Counted from the stretch's first letter, positions 9,085 through 15,712 are shown. The stretch is DNA of 64,000 nt from Bacteroidota bacterium (GCA_029237775.1 JAQZBR010000007.1:124001-188000); one strand, 5' to 3'. Notes: generated from the letters alone by a model not told the origin. Program-made: numbers and translations.

Positions 9085-9371
9085 GGCAAGCCTGACAAAA
9101 TAAGATCTTTCATATCAGGATTAATCGATCTTATTAAATTAAGCTTCCATTTGCGGTGCCAGCGTTTTAATTGCTTTTCTCTTTTAATTGCCCCTTCGAT
9201 ATCAAAAATCCTTTCAAAATAAACCAAAAAGTAAAGTTTATATTTTTTAGTAAAAGTGCAACCCTCATTTGCTTTATGTTGAGCAACCCGTTCTTCGAGG
9301 TCACTTGTAACACCAATGTAGAACACAGTTCTTTTTACATTGCTCATTATGTAAACATATCCTATTTTCAT
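9057..9371 (-). CDS. Small GIY-YIG domain endonuclease (UPF0213-like), intact copy
   Basis: 104 residues forming a single GIY-YIG domain of the short UvrC-like kind. The paired tyrosine motifs are YVYIMSN (5-11) and FYIGVT (17-22); the catalytic Arg is R28 in LEERV and the metal-binding Glu is expected at E59 in the segment before AIKREKQLKRW. The final residues ADPETSSR (97-104) are encoded by the palindromic end of the unit and are not part of the usual domain. A good Shine-Dalgarno AAGGAG lies just before the ATG. Such proteins are predicted nicking or structure-specific nucleases acting on DNA; the true substrate is unknown. The stop overlaps the upstream region of the heme lipoprotein gene. 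Confidence 0.85.
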   Translation of the reverse strand: MKIGYVYIMSNVKRTVFYIGVTSDLEERVAQHKANEGCTFTKKYKLYFLVYFERIFDIEGAIKREKQLKRWHRKWKLNLIRSINPDMKDLILSGLPADPETSSR

Positions 9372-9379
9372 CTCCTTCG

Positions 9380-9408
9380 CGCAGATCCTGAAACAAGTTC
9401 AGGATGAC
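9380..9408. repeat. Palindromic end A2
   Basis: 29-base palindrome, reverse complement of end A1 with one mismatch, directly upstream of the Shine-Dalgarno sequence of the intact GIY-YIG gene. Confidence 0.75.
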
Positions 9409-9428
9409 CGCTAACGCCCGCATTTATA

Positions 9429-9911
9429 TTATTTCAACACCCTGCTCTGCCAGCTGCTTTTAAGAGGCACTTCCCATTCATTCTCGAATGCTGTTTTTGA
9501 AGAGACCATATTATTGAATACGATAGTATTTTCATCAACAGTTTTATTCTCTGCAAGCTTTTCAAATTCGGAAAAAGAAACAGCTTCGATCTTCTCACTT
9601 TTTTTATAAGCGACCTGCATCCTGTCAAAAAAATTGAGATTATATTTCTGCTCAAGCCCTTTTATAAAATGTACAGATTTATCGATGCTGCAACCACTAG
9701 CCAAAGCCTGCTTTTCATCCACAGCTATCACCACAAAACGATCATAAAGGATATCGAATGAAGCTCTCAAAGCAGCTCCATGTGCGCTCCAGTCATTCAC
9801 GAACATTTCACCTTCGTTCTGAATTGATTTTACTTCGGACTCTGATAAAGCCCTGTTGCTTTGATACACCCATAAGCGGGCATCGGGAGGCATGGTTTTG
9901 ATTGAGTTCAT
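9429..9911 (-). CDS. Conserved Bacteroidota protein, often named 'ABC transporter ATPase'
   Basis: 160 residues, soluble, with no signal peptide. The opening MPPDARLWVYQSNR and the central ASGCSIDKSVHFIK are hallmarks of a family restricted, as far as I recall, to Bacteroidota. Databases commonly label it ABC transporter ATPase, but I see no Walker A, Walker B or ABC signature, so that name is unsupported. It is the last member of the MCE / Fe-S / CCG operon on the minus strand. Here it is cut off from the operon by one GIY-YIG unit (9934-10286) and followed by another (9056-9408), so it sits between two direct repeats. Function unknown. Confidence 0.7.
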   Translation of the reverse strand: MNSIKTMPPDARLWVYQSNRALSESEVKSIQNEGEMFVNDWSAHGAALRASFDILYDRFVVIAVDEKQALASGCSIDKSVHFIKGLEQKYNLNFFDRMQVAYKKSEKIEAVSFSEFEKLAENKTVDENTIVFNNMVSSKTAFENEWEVPLKSSWQSRVLK

Positions 9912-9933
9912 TTTTTATTGCTATTGCGGGTTT

Positions 9934-9962
9934 GTCATCCTGAACTTGTTTCAGGATCTGCG
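9934..9962. repeat. Palindromic end A3
   Basis: 29-base palindrome beginning GTCATCCTGAACTTG; the stop codon of the GIY-YIG pseudogene lies inside it. Confidence 0.75.
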
Positions 9963-10249
9963 GGCAAGCCTGTTAATATAAGATCCTTCATTTCGGGATT
10001 CTGAGATCTTATTAAATTTATTTTCCAATCACGATGCCAGCGTTTCAATTGCTTTTCTATTTTGATAGCCTGTTCAATATCAAAAATTATTTCAAAATAT
10101 ACTAAATAATGGAGCTAGTATTTACGCGTGAATACGCAACCTTCACCTGATTTGTGCTGACCAACTCTCTCTTCAAGATCATTCGTAACCCCAATGTAAA
10201 AAACAGTTCTTTTTACATTACTCATTATATAAACATATCCTGTCTTCAT
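9935..10249 (-). pseudogene. GIY-YIG endonuclease with single in-frame TAG
   Basis: Read from the ATG at 10249, the frame encodes 104 codons that align end to end with the intact copy (YVYIMSN, FYIGVTNDLEERVGQHK, then FEIIFDIEQAIKIEKQLKRW and a tail ADPETSSG), but codon 45 is TAG (10117-10115), where the intact copy has Lys. There is no frameshift or deletion. The lesion is therefore a single nonsense change, AAG to TAG at its simplest. The catalytic Tyr and Arg residues are preserved upstream of the stop and the Glu helix downstream. It is either a recently dead gene or, less likely, a readthrough case. Too fragmented to appear as a long open frame. Confidence 0.8.
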
Positions 10250-10257
10250 CCCCTTCG

Positions 10258-10286
10258 CTCAGATCCTGAAACAAGTTCAGGATGAC
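10258..10286. repeat. Palindromic end A4
   Basis: Reverse complement of end A3 with one base changed near its inner edge (GCTCAGATCC for GCGCAGATCC). Confidence 0.75.
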
Positions 10287-10313
10287 CTCACTCACACATT
10301 TCCCATTCGCTGA

Positions 10314-11102
10314 TTACAAATCCTTCGCCTGTGCGATCAGCTCCGCAACATCCATCACTTTAACAGATGATTCTTTATTGAAATGCTTAACCCCATCTGT
10401 CATCATCGTCATACAGAAAGGACAACCCACTGCGATCACATCCGGATTTAATGCTAATGCTTCTTCCGAACGTTCAACATTCACTTCTTTATTACCTTTT
10501 TCTGCTTCCTTGAACATCTGCGCTCCACCTGCACCACAGCATAATCCATTCTGGCGGCTACGTTTCATTTCAGCAAGCTCAGCATCCAGATTGATCATCA
10601 CAGAACGTGGCGCTTCGTAAACATCATTTCCTCTTCCGAGGTAACAAGGATCGTGAAAGGTGATCTTCTTTCCTTTGAAGTTACCGCCTTCAATTTTAAT
10701 TCGTCCGCTGTTAAGCAGGTCCTGCAGTAGTTGAGTATGATGGATCACTTCATAAGATCCTCCAAGCGAAGGATACTCGTTTTTCAACGTATTAAAACAA
10801 TGCGGACAGCCCGTTACAATTTTCTTCACTTCATAACCATTCAGCACAGTAATGTTTGTCATTGCCTGCATCTGAAACAAGAACTCATTGCCGGCCCTCT
10901 TCGCAGGATCACCCGTACAGCTCTCCTCAGTTCCAAGCACAGCAAACTTCACGTGCGCATGATTTAGGATCTTTACAATCGCTTTAGTGATCTTTTTAGC
11001 GCGATCATCAAAGCTTCCGGCACACCCCACCCAGAATAAAATCTCCGGTGTTTCCCCGCTTGCCATGTAATCGGCCATTGTTCTTATTTGTAATTCAGCC
11101 AT
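10314..11102 (-). CDS. CCG-domain (Fe-S) oxidoreductase subunit, HdrB/LutA-like
   Basis: 262 residues from the ATG at 11102; a GTG further upstream lies inside a dispersed repeat and is not favoured. Two cysteine-rich CCG domains are visible: the first around FWVGCAGSFDDRAK and TEESCTGDPAKR, the second around HDPCYLGRGNDVYEAPR and GLCCGAGGAQMF. These bind a noncubane [4Fe-4S] cluster in heterodisulfide reductase HdrB and related proteins. It is predicted to be the catalytic or electron-accepting partner of the membrane Fe-S protein encoded at 11707-13032, with the HAD gene between them. The electron donor and acceptor are unknown. Confidence 0.85.
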   Translation of the reverse strand: MAELQIRTMADYMASGETPEILFWVGCAGSFDDRAKKITKAIVKILNHAHVKFAVLGTEESCTGDPAKRAGNEFLFQMQAMTNITVLNGYEVKKIVTGCPHCFNTLKNEYPSLGGSYEVIHHTQLLQDLLNSGRIKIEGGNFKGKKITFHDPCYLGRGNDVYEAPRSVMINLDAELAEMKRSRQNGLCCGAGGAQMFKEAEKGNKEVNVERSEEALALNPDVIAVGCPFCMTMMTDGVKHFNKESSVKVMDVAELIAQAKDL

Positions 11103-11112
11103 AATTTTTTCT

Positions 11113-11140
11113 TTTACCACGAAGACGCTAAGGCGCTAAG
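11113..11140. repeat. Dispersed repeat, ACCACGAAGACGCTAAGG type
   Basis: TTACCACGAAGACGCTAAG followed by GCGCTAAG, a short GNCTAAG-type internal repetition just upstream of the CCG-domain gene. Relatives lie at 31179 and 62504. Confidence 0.5.
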
Positions 11141-11170
11141 TAATTATTGTTTATTATCTTTTTTACCAAA

Positions 11171-11209
11171 CACAGATTCGAAATTCGTATGTTTTTCGTA
11201 ATTCGTAGA
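11171..11209. repeat. Dispersed repeat, CAGATAACGAAT family, copy 2
   Basis: CACAGATTCGAAATTCGTAT followed by further TTCGTA units, ending at the stop codon of the HAD gene on the minus strand. Confidence 0.5.
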
Positions 11210-11623
11210 TTATTTCTTAAAAACCTGTATTGTTACTTGTTTGTCCACCAAGTCAGTAAACTTTCCTTCGAAGCGCGTAGCTCTTACAATGTGATTATCT
11301 ACCCAATGATAGTTTCCACCGCGGGGTTTTCCCATCAACATTCCGTGATACTTAAAACCGTGTTCTTTCAGCCATTTCTCAGTAACCTCCCGGTGCGCCT
11401 CCGTACGTGAAGTAAAAAATGTAATGATGTGACCTTCATCATACCACTTGTTCAATGTTTCCAATGCATCCGGATAAACTTTGGCTGTTGCCATACGTTC
11501 AGGCTGCTCGTTAGGAATATCATCGCAAATGGTCCCGTCAATATCGATCAGGTAATTTTTAATATGCTCCGGCAATACCGGACTGATCAATTCACCATTT
11601 TCTTTTTTCTGTATTAAGTCCAT
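11210..11623 (-). CDS. HAD-superfamily phosphatase-like protein
   Basis: 137 residues from the ATG at 11623; the longer frame adds residues encoded by intergenic repeat sequence. The HAD nucleophile motif DIDGT is at residues 27-31 (D27 nucleophile, D29 acid/base), motif II is FFTSR, and the Lys/Asp region includes GKPRGGNY and WVDNH. The family is common in Bacteroidota between the two Fe-S genes and is sometimes mislabelled phosphoheptose isomerase. It is likely a small-molecule phosphatase in the cytosol; substrate unknown. It lies between the CCG protein and the membrane Fe-S protein in the same orientation, flanked on both sides by related dispersed repeats. Confidence 0.8.
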   Translation of the reverse strand: MDLIQKKENGELISPVLPEHIKNYLIDIDGTICDDIPNEQPERMATAKVYPDALETLNKWYDEGHIITFFTSRTEAHREVTEKWLKEHGFKYHGMLMGKPRGGNYHWVDNHIVRATRFEGKFTDLVDKQVTIQVFKK

Positions 11624-11670
11624 TTCTTTATGACAGGCGCCAAGTAATAATTGTAATAATTTTACAAACC

Positions 11671-11704
11671 CAGATTCGTATATTCGAATCAATTCGTTAT
11701 CTGT
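11671..11704. repeat. Dispersed repeat, CAGATAACGAAT family, copy 3
   Basis: CAGATTCGTATATTCGAATC, then AATTCGTTATCTG, with inverted CAGAT/ATCTG ends, directly downstream of the stop codon of the membrane Fe-S gene. Confidence 0.55.
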
Positions 11705-11706
11705 AC

Positions 11707-13032
11707 TTACTCGTTTTTCCAGTTCAACCTGTCGCTCTGACTAAACTGCCATGGCGCACCGTTATTCTCAACATTGCTGAACATCATGTTTAATTCTGTC
11801 GGTGCAGCGCTTTCTTCCATCACTAAATATCTTCTGAGATCCATGATGATCGATAAAGGATCTATATTCACAGGGCATTCCTGAACACATGCATTACAGC
11901 TTGTACAAGCCCATAATTCCTCAGGTGTGATATAACTGTGAAGCAAGGCTTTTCCGTCATCCTTGAATTCACCCTTATTGGCATCCATATTCTTACCAAC
12001 TTCCTCTAACCTGTCGCGGGTTTTCATCATGATCAGTCGCGGTGATAAAACCTTTCCGGTAATGTTTGCCGGACAAGCTGATGTACATCTTCCGCACTCA
12101 GTGCAGGTGTATGAATCGAGTAATTGTTTCCAGGAAAGGTCGGTTACTTCCTTCGCGCCAAAACGCACATGAACATTTGGATCAGCAACCGGTGGTGTAA
12201 ATGTAGGATCCATCATCGCTTTCACTTCATTTGTAACCGACTGCAGATTTCTGAACTTCCCTTTCTCTTCAAGGTTTGAGTAATATGTGTTCGGAAATGC
12301 AAGCAGAATGTGGAAATGCTTTGAATAAGGCAGATAATTCAGGAAACCTAACACCATGCAGATGTGTCCCCACCAGCCGATTCTCTCTATGATATGAAGC
12401 GAATGATCCGACAAGCCTCCAAACAACAACGGACCTAAATGACTGCTGATAGACAAACCTAAAGTACCGTCATTCATATTTTGTGCATGCGACATTCCAC
12501 GCTGATACAACACCTCATCAGCACCGTTCATCATGAAGATGAAACAGATCAAGGTGATCTCACCCAAAAGGATAAAATTAGCATCCAGCTTCGGCCAGCC
12601 ATTCAGCTCACTTTGAACTAAACGGGGAACTCTTAATAAATTTCTTCTTGATAAAAACGCAACCGTTCCTATAAAAGCAAGTACAGATAAGATTTCAATA
12701 AAGCTTACCATGAACGTATAAAAACCTCCCAGCGAAGGACGAAACATTCTGTGATTTCCCAATGCACCATCAAGCACGATTTCGATCAGCTCGATCTGTG
12801 TGATCACAAATGCAACGTAAAGGAACAAGTGAAGAATTGCGGGGATCGGACGGTTAAACATTTTCTTTTGTCCCAGAGCTACCAGGGTCATGATCTTCCA
12901 GCGCTCTGCCGGACGATCTTTCCTGTTCGCATCTTTGCCGAGCAAAATGTTCCGCCTGATCTTACTTACATTGTAAAGAAAGAAAGCGAAGCCGCCACCA
13001 AATAATAAAATGAAGATAATTATTGAGATCAT
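11707..13032 (-). CDS. Membrane-bound Fe-S oxidoreductase (HdrC/GlpC-like with membrane domain)
   Basis: 441 residues. The N-terminal half holds about five to six transmembrane segments (for example 1-21, 65-88, 104-126, 155-170, 218-236), reminiscent of the nitrate reductase gamma / HdrE type cytochrome b domain. The C-terminal half carries two [4Fe-4S] ferredoxin motifs, CTECGRCTSACP (310-321) and CTSCNACVQECP (376-387). It probably passes electrons between the quinone pool and the soluble CCG protein encoded downstream (10314-11102). The MCE gene lies upstream in the same direction, separated by 109 bases without a clear promoter. The physiological substrate is not known for this widespread Bacteroidota module. 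Confidence 0.85.
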   Translation of the reverse strand: MISIIIFILLFGGGFAFFLYNVSKIRRNILLGKDANRKDRPAERWKIMTLVALGQKKMFNRPIPAILHLFLYVAFVITQIELIEIVLDGALGNHRMFRPSLGGFYTFMVSFIEILSVLAFIGTVAFLSRRNLLRVPRLVQSELNGWPKLDANFILLGEITLICFIFMMNGADEVLYQRGMSHAQNMNDGTLGLSISSHLGPLLFGGLSDHSLHIIERIGWWGHICMVLGFLNYLPYSKHFHILLAFPNTYYSNLEEKGKFRNLQSVTNEVKAMMDPTFTPPVADPNVHVRFGAKEVTDLSWKQLLDSYTCTECGRCTSACPANITGKVLSPRLIMMKTRDRLEEVGKNMDANKGEFKDDGKALLHSYITPEELWACTSCNACVQECPVNIDPLSIIMDLRRYLVMEESAAPTELNMMFSNVENNGAPWQFSQSDRLNWKNE

Positions 13033-13115
13033 ATTTTTAGAAATGCTAAATGATAATGCTAACTTATAAATTGGCTTAGGTTCCTGAATTCAGTCATACT
13101 AGTAAACACTGTACA

Positions 13116-13146
13116 ATCCTAAATCCTTAATCCCAAATCCCTTAAT
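13116..13146. repeat. Stop-codon-linked microrepeat (GGATTAAGG units)
   Basis: On the minus strand the last codons and stop of the MCE gene read GGATTAAGGGATTTGG and are followed by GATTAAGGATTTAGGATT, a degenerate tandem repetition of the stop-containing word. Confidence 0.5.
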
Positions 13147-14119
13147 CCTTCGGCTTATTCCGGTCTTTACGGCCAAACACCGAAATGTGAACGTACCGCT
13201 CAGGATTCACACGAAGATCTTTTAATAAGCGGTCAAGATCTTCAGAAGATTTATCAAGCTTGCGGTATAGGCTGTCGTTATTGATCAGCATCCCCATTGT
13301 TCCCTCACCCTTATCGATCTTGGTTAAGATGGAAGAGGCCTGGGATAAAGCGGTGTTCGCATTATTGATCGCGGAAGTCAGATTCGATTTAGCAAGCGAG
13401 TCGCTGATGTTTGAAAAATTATTGATCACGTTTCCAAGCTTATCACTGTTGTCAGCAAGGGTCTTCGTAAGCGTATTCACTTTTGTAAGAATGCTGGAGA
13501 TCTTCGCCTTCTCTGAATAAACGAGGGTATCTAAGCGATATGCGGTCGTCTGAAGTGAAGTGATCGCAAGCTTAATGCTTTCAAAGCTTTTGGAAAGGTT
13601 AGCACGCGCATTTTCATTGAACACCTGCTGCACCACTACCATCACCGAATCAATTGACGATAACAATTCAGAAGCCTTTGCTTGCAATGGAGCGATTGTT
13701 TTGTTCACCGAAGCTTTCAGGTTTTCTTCCTGTGCCGATTGCAAAGTATCTCCGCTTTCCGCGAAAGTGACTGAGTTTCCGACTTCCAGCTGGATCGCTT
13801 TCGAACCCAGGATATTGGAGCTGATCACTTTTGCGATTGAATTATTCGGGATATCCACATCATCATTCAATACAAGGGTCACAATAACTTTTTTGCTGGC
13901 ATCTTCCGAAAGTTCAATATCTCCAACCATCCCTACGATAAAACCATTGATCATCAAAGGATTTCCGCCCACTAATCCGTCAATATCACTGTAAACAGCA
14001 TAGAATTTACGTTGTGACGAGAATAGGTTTTTGCCTTTTAAGAAGCTGAAACCATAAAGAAAACATGCTATGGCAATGGCTGTAACTAAACCGACTTTAA
14101 CCTCTTTTGATAGTTTCAC
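13142..14119 (-). CDS. MCE/MlaD-domain lipid-transport protein
   Basis: 325 residues from the GTG at 14119. A longer frame from ATG 14164 is possible, but it would contain a promoter-like TAAATTTG inside its first codons. One N-terminal transmembrane helix (about residues 8-27) is followed by a single MlaD/MCE domain (about 35-120, with the typical YAVYSDIDGLVGGNPLMING stretch) and a long helical C-terminus predicted to form the coiled pore. Such proteins bind phospholipid in the periplasm and work with an inner-membrane ABC complex; no MlaE/MlaF genes are in this window. The amidase upstream and Fe-S genes downstream form its usual neighbourhood. Confidence 0.88.
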   Translation of the reverse strand: MKLSKEVKVGLVTAIAIACFLYGFSFLKGKNLFSSQRKFYAVYSDIDGLVGGNPLMINGFIVGMVGDIELSEDASKKVIVTLVLNDDVDIPNNSIAKVISSNILGSKAIQLEVGNSVTFAESGDTLQSAQEENLKASVNKTIAPLQAKASELLSSIDSVMVVVQQVFNENARANLSKSFESIKLAITSLQTTAYRLDTLVYSEKAKISSILTKVNTLTKTLADNSDKLGNVINNFSNISDSLAKSNLTSAINNANTALSQASSILTKIDKGEGTMGMLINNDSLYRKLDKSSEDLDRLLKDLRVNPERYVHISVFGRKDRNKPKD

Positions 14120-14142
14120 AATTTGATCATTTGGTACTGTTG

Positions 14143-14150
14143 CAAATTTA
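14143..14150 (-). promoter_or_regulatory. -7 box TAAATTTG for the MCE operon
   Basis: An exact TAnnTTTG on the minus strand, 23 bases before the proposed GTG start. No convincing -33 TTG at the expected distance. Confidence 0.45.
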
Positions 14151-14233
14151 ATGATTTCCTCCAATTATTACCCATTTTTGGAAATGAGAGGGTTTTATTT
14201 GTTTTTTAATGGATATGGGATAAATTAGCCGAT

Positions 14234-14830
14234 ATGAGAGTAATAAAACTGTTTCTGATTTTAATTTCCATCTCAAATTCTCTCTCTTCCATGCACTTGC
14301 GTGATAGATTATCGATTTCAGATTCGGCTGCAGCTAAAACAACTAAAAACACAGTTTTCCTGGAAGTATTCGGTACAGGTGCGATAATCCACAGTTTAAA
14401 TTATGAAAGGATATTTTTTGAAAGAGTAAAATATCAAATAGCCGGCAGAATAGGATTTGGTTATCAGTTCGAAAATTTAAATAGCGATGTTACACCATGG
14501 TCAATACCGTTCCAGGTTGTTTTGTCTTTTGGAACTAAACATCATCTGGAAACAGGGCTGGGTTTCACCTACTTATACGGTTTAGTTCATTGTACGAATT
14601 GCGGTTCAGAGATTAATAGGGCCTCGGCATCTTCAACCTTATACTCCTCTTTAAGTCTTGGTTATAAATACAAAAAACCAGAGGGTCATTTGTTTTTCAA
14701 TTTTGCTTTAACTCCATTATTTCTAATTAAGGAATATAATGACGAGCCTCCGGTTAACTTACATGTGCCGAAGCAAACGATCTTGCCTTACGCAGGAATT
14801 GGATGTGGTTATTCATTTAAATTTATATGA
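14234..14830 (+). CDS. Outer-membrane beta-barrel-like protein, paralogue 1
   Basis: 198 residues, not assigned to a named family. A short signal-like N-terminus (about 1-20) precedes alternating hydrophobic strands that often end in aromatic residues, finishing GCGYSFKFI, in keeping with a small beta-barrel. A conserved CTNCG pair sits mid-protein. The next gene encodes a clear paralogue: both share NTVFLEV-GTG, NYERIFF, a WS-P motif and the CTxCG pair. The ATG overlaps nothing upstream; a promoter-like TAAATTAG ends 5 bases before it, which would give a nearly leaderless mRNA. The stop overlaps the next start (ATGA). The pair interrupts the usual amidase-MCE adjacency. Confidence 0.6.
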   Translation: MRVIKLFLILISISNSLSSMHLRDRLSISDSAAAKTTKNTVFLEVFGTGAIIHSLNYERIFFERVKYQIAGRIGFGYQFENLNSDVTPWSIPFQVVLSFGTKHHLETGLGFTYLYGLVHCTNCGSEINRASASSTLYSSLSLGYKYKKPEGHLFFNFALTPLFLIKEYNDEPPVNLHVPKQTILPYAGIGCGYSFKFI

Positions 14831-15399
14831 GACTAATTTTAATTCTTTCTTTAGTTATACTTCAATTCACTTTGAGATCTCAGAGTAATGATACTGCATA
14901 TGTAACGAAAGAAATGACTAGAAAGAAAACGAACAACACTGTTTTCCTGGAAGTTTTGGGTACAGGCGGATTGATCAGTACAATAAACTATGAAAGAATT
15001 TTTTTTTCAAGAACAGATTATCAGATCTCTGCCAGGTTAGGAGGAACATATTATTTTCAGAACCGAAACAAGGAAGATGTGATCCCATGGTCAGTCCCTC
15101 TTGAATTAGGTCTTGCTATAGGTTCGAAGAATCATCTGGAAATTGGAACCGGTTTGACTTATATTTATGGAGATACGTACTGCACTAGTTGCGGCCATGT
15201 TATAAATAGGCAATCCGCATCATCAACCTTATTTGCTTCTGTTAGAGTGGGATATAAATACAAAAAAGAAAAAGGGCATCTGTATTTAAATTCAGCGTTC
15301 ACCCCTCTCATTGTTATTCGTGAATACAACACTTCTTATCCAACACGTGACGAAGGTGTAAACATCTTCTTCTCCTTTGGAATTGGTTATTCATTTTAA
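14827..15399 (+). CDS. Outer-membrane beta-barrel-like protein, paralogue 2
   Basis: 190 residues with a signal peptide (about 1-18, cleavage near LRSQS). It is a tandem duplicate of the preceding protein, matching over the whole length in the patterns NTVFLEVLGTG, NYERIFFSRTDYQI, DVIPWSVP and CTSCGHVINRQSASSTL. It ends in GIGYSF, an aromatic C-terminus as found in outer-membrane barrels. It overlaps the first copy by four bases, so the two are co-translated. No function can be named. The divergence between copies is large enough that the duplication is old. Confidence 0.6.
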   Translation: MRLILILSLVILQFTLRSQSNDTAYVTKEMTRKKTNNTVFLEVLGTGGLISTINYERIFFSRTDYQISARLGGTYYFQNRNKEDVIPWSVPLELGLAIGSKNHLEIGTGLTYIYGDTYCTSCGHVINRQSASSTLFASVRVGYKYKKEKGHLYLNSAFTPLIVIREYNTSYPTRDEGVNIFFSFGIGYSF

Positions 15400-15500
15400 T
15401 TCCGAAATCATCTTGAGGTGTCACAAATTGGGATAAAATTATAATAATCAGCGTTTCATAAATTATCTCTTAAGGAACTTGAGTTCATCATGATCTCAGA

Positions 15501-15551
15501 GAGATTCCGTGTTCCCGGATGAAGTCCGGGACAGGCGTAGCACGGAATGAC
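15501..15551. repeat. REP-like palindrome B1 with a second palindrome nested in its loop
   Basis: ATTCCGTG and CACGGAAT arms as in the other B copies, but the loop is enlarged by 23 bases (15513-15535) that form their own stem, TCCCGGA-TGAAG-TCCGGGA. Confidence 0.7.
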
Positions 15552-15577
15552 CGGTGACTGGGGTTCCGAGAGTCTTA

Positions 15578-15674
15578 GGCAAAGCCAAACAAGAATCAAA
15601 TCATAATTTTTTCATAAGGCTCGAAGACCATCCTTACCTTATCATAAAAATCAAAAAGATCAGCGTTCCATTAA
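15578..15674 (+). repeat. ~97-base dispersed repeat, copy 1
   Basis: Starts GGCAAAGCC and ends AAAGATCAGCGTTCCATTAA. A second copy in opposite orientation lies at 35486-35583. Confidence 0.65.
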
Positions 15675-15712
15675 TACAACCATAATGATTTGGGTCGCAA
15701 CGAAATCCTAGA

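Larger units (their letters stand above)
9056..9408 (-). mobile_element. 353-bp GIY-YIG unit, copy 1 (intact), with 29-bp inverted palindromic ends
   Basis: A unit consisting of a small GIY-YIG gene enclosed by inverted 29-base ends (9056-9084 and 9380-9408). One end reads GTCATCGTGAACTTG then TTTCAGGATCTGCG; the other is its reverse complement with one mismatch. Each end is itself a palindrome (TCCTGAA against TTCAGGA). The left end overlaps the last codons of the gene, and the right end stands 8 bases before the start codon. A second unit of exactly the same length and orientation is at 9934-10286. Calling it mobile is inference from copy number, inverted ends and decay of other copies. Confidence 0.6.
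9934..10286 (-). mobile_element. 353-bp GIY-YIG unit, copy 2 (gene interrupted by one stop)
   Basis: Same length, orientation and design as copy 1: inverted palindromic ends at 9934-9962 and 10258-10286 around a GIY-YIG reading frame. Overall similarity to copy 1 is high but clearly below identity, so the two are not a very recent duplication. Inserted between the CCG-domain gene and the 'ABC-ATPase-like' gene. Confidence 0.6.

Noticed and set aside
9171-9407. Open frame of 78 codons opposite the intact GIY-YIG gene
   Set aside because: It ends in the palindrome and is the complement of a well-supported gene; no family features.
9429-9911. Naming the gene an ABC transporter ATPase
   Set aside because: No Walker A, Walker B or ABC signature is present; the name is a database habit.
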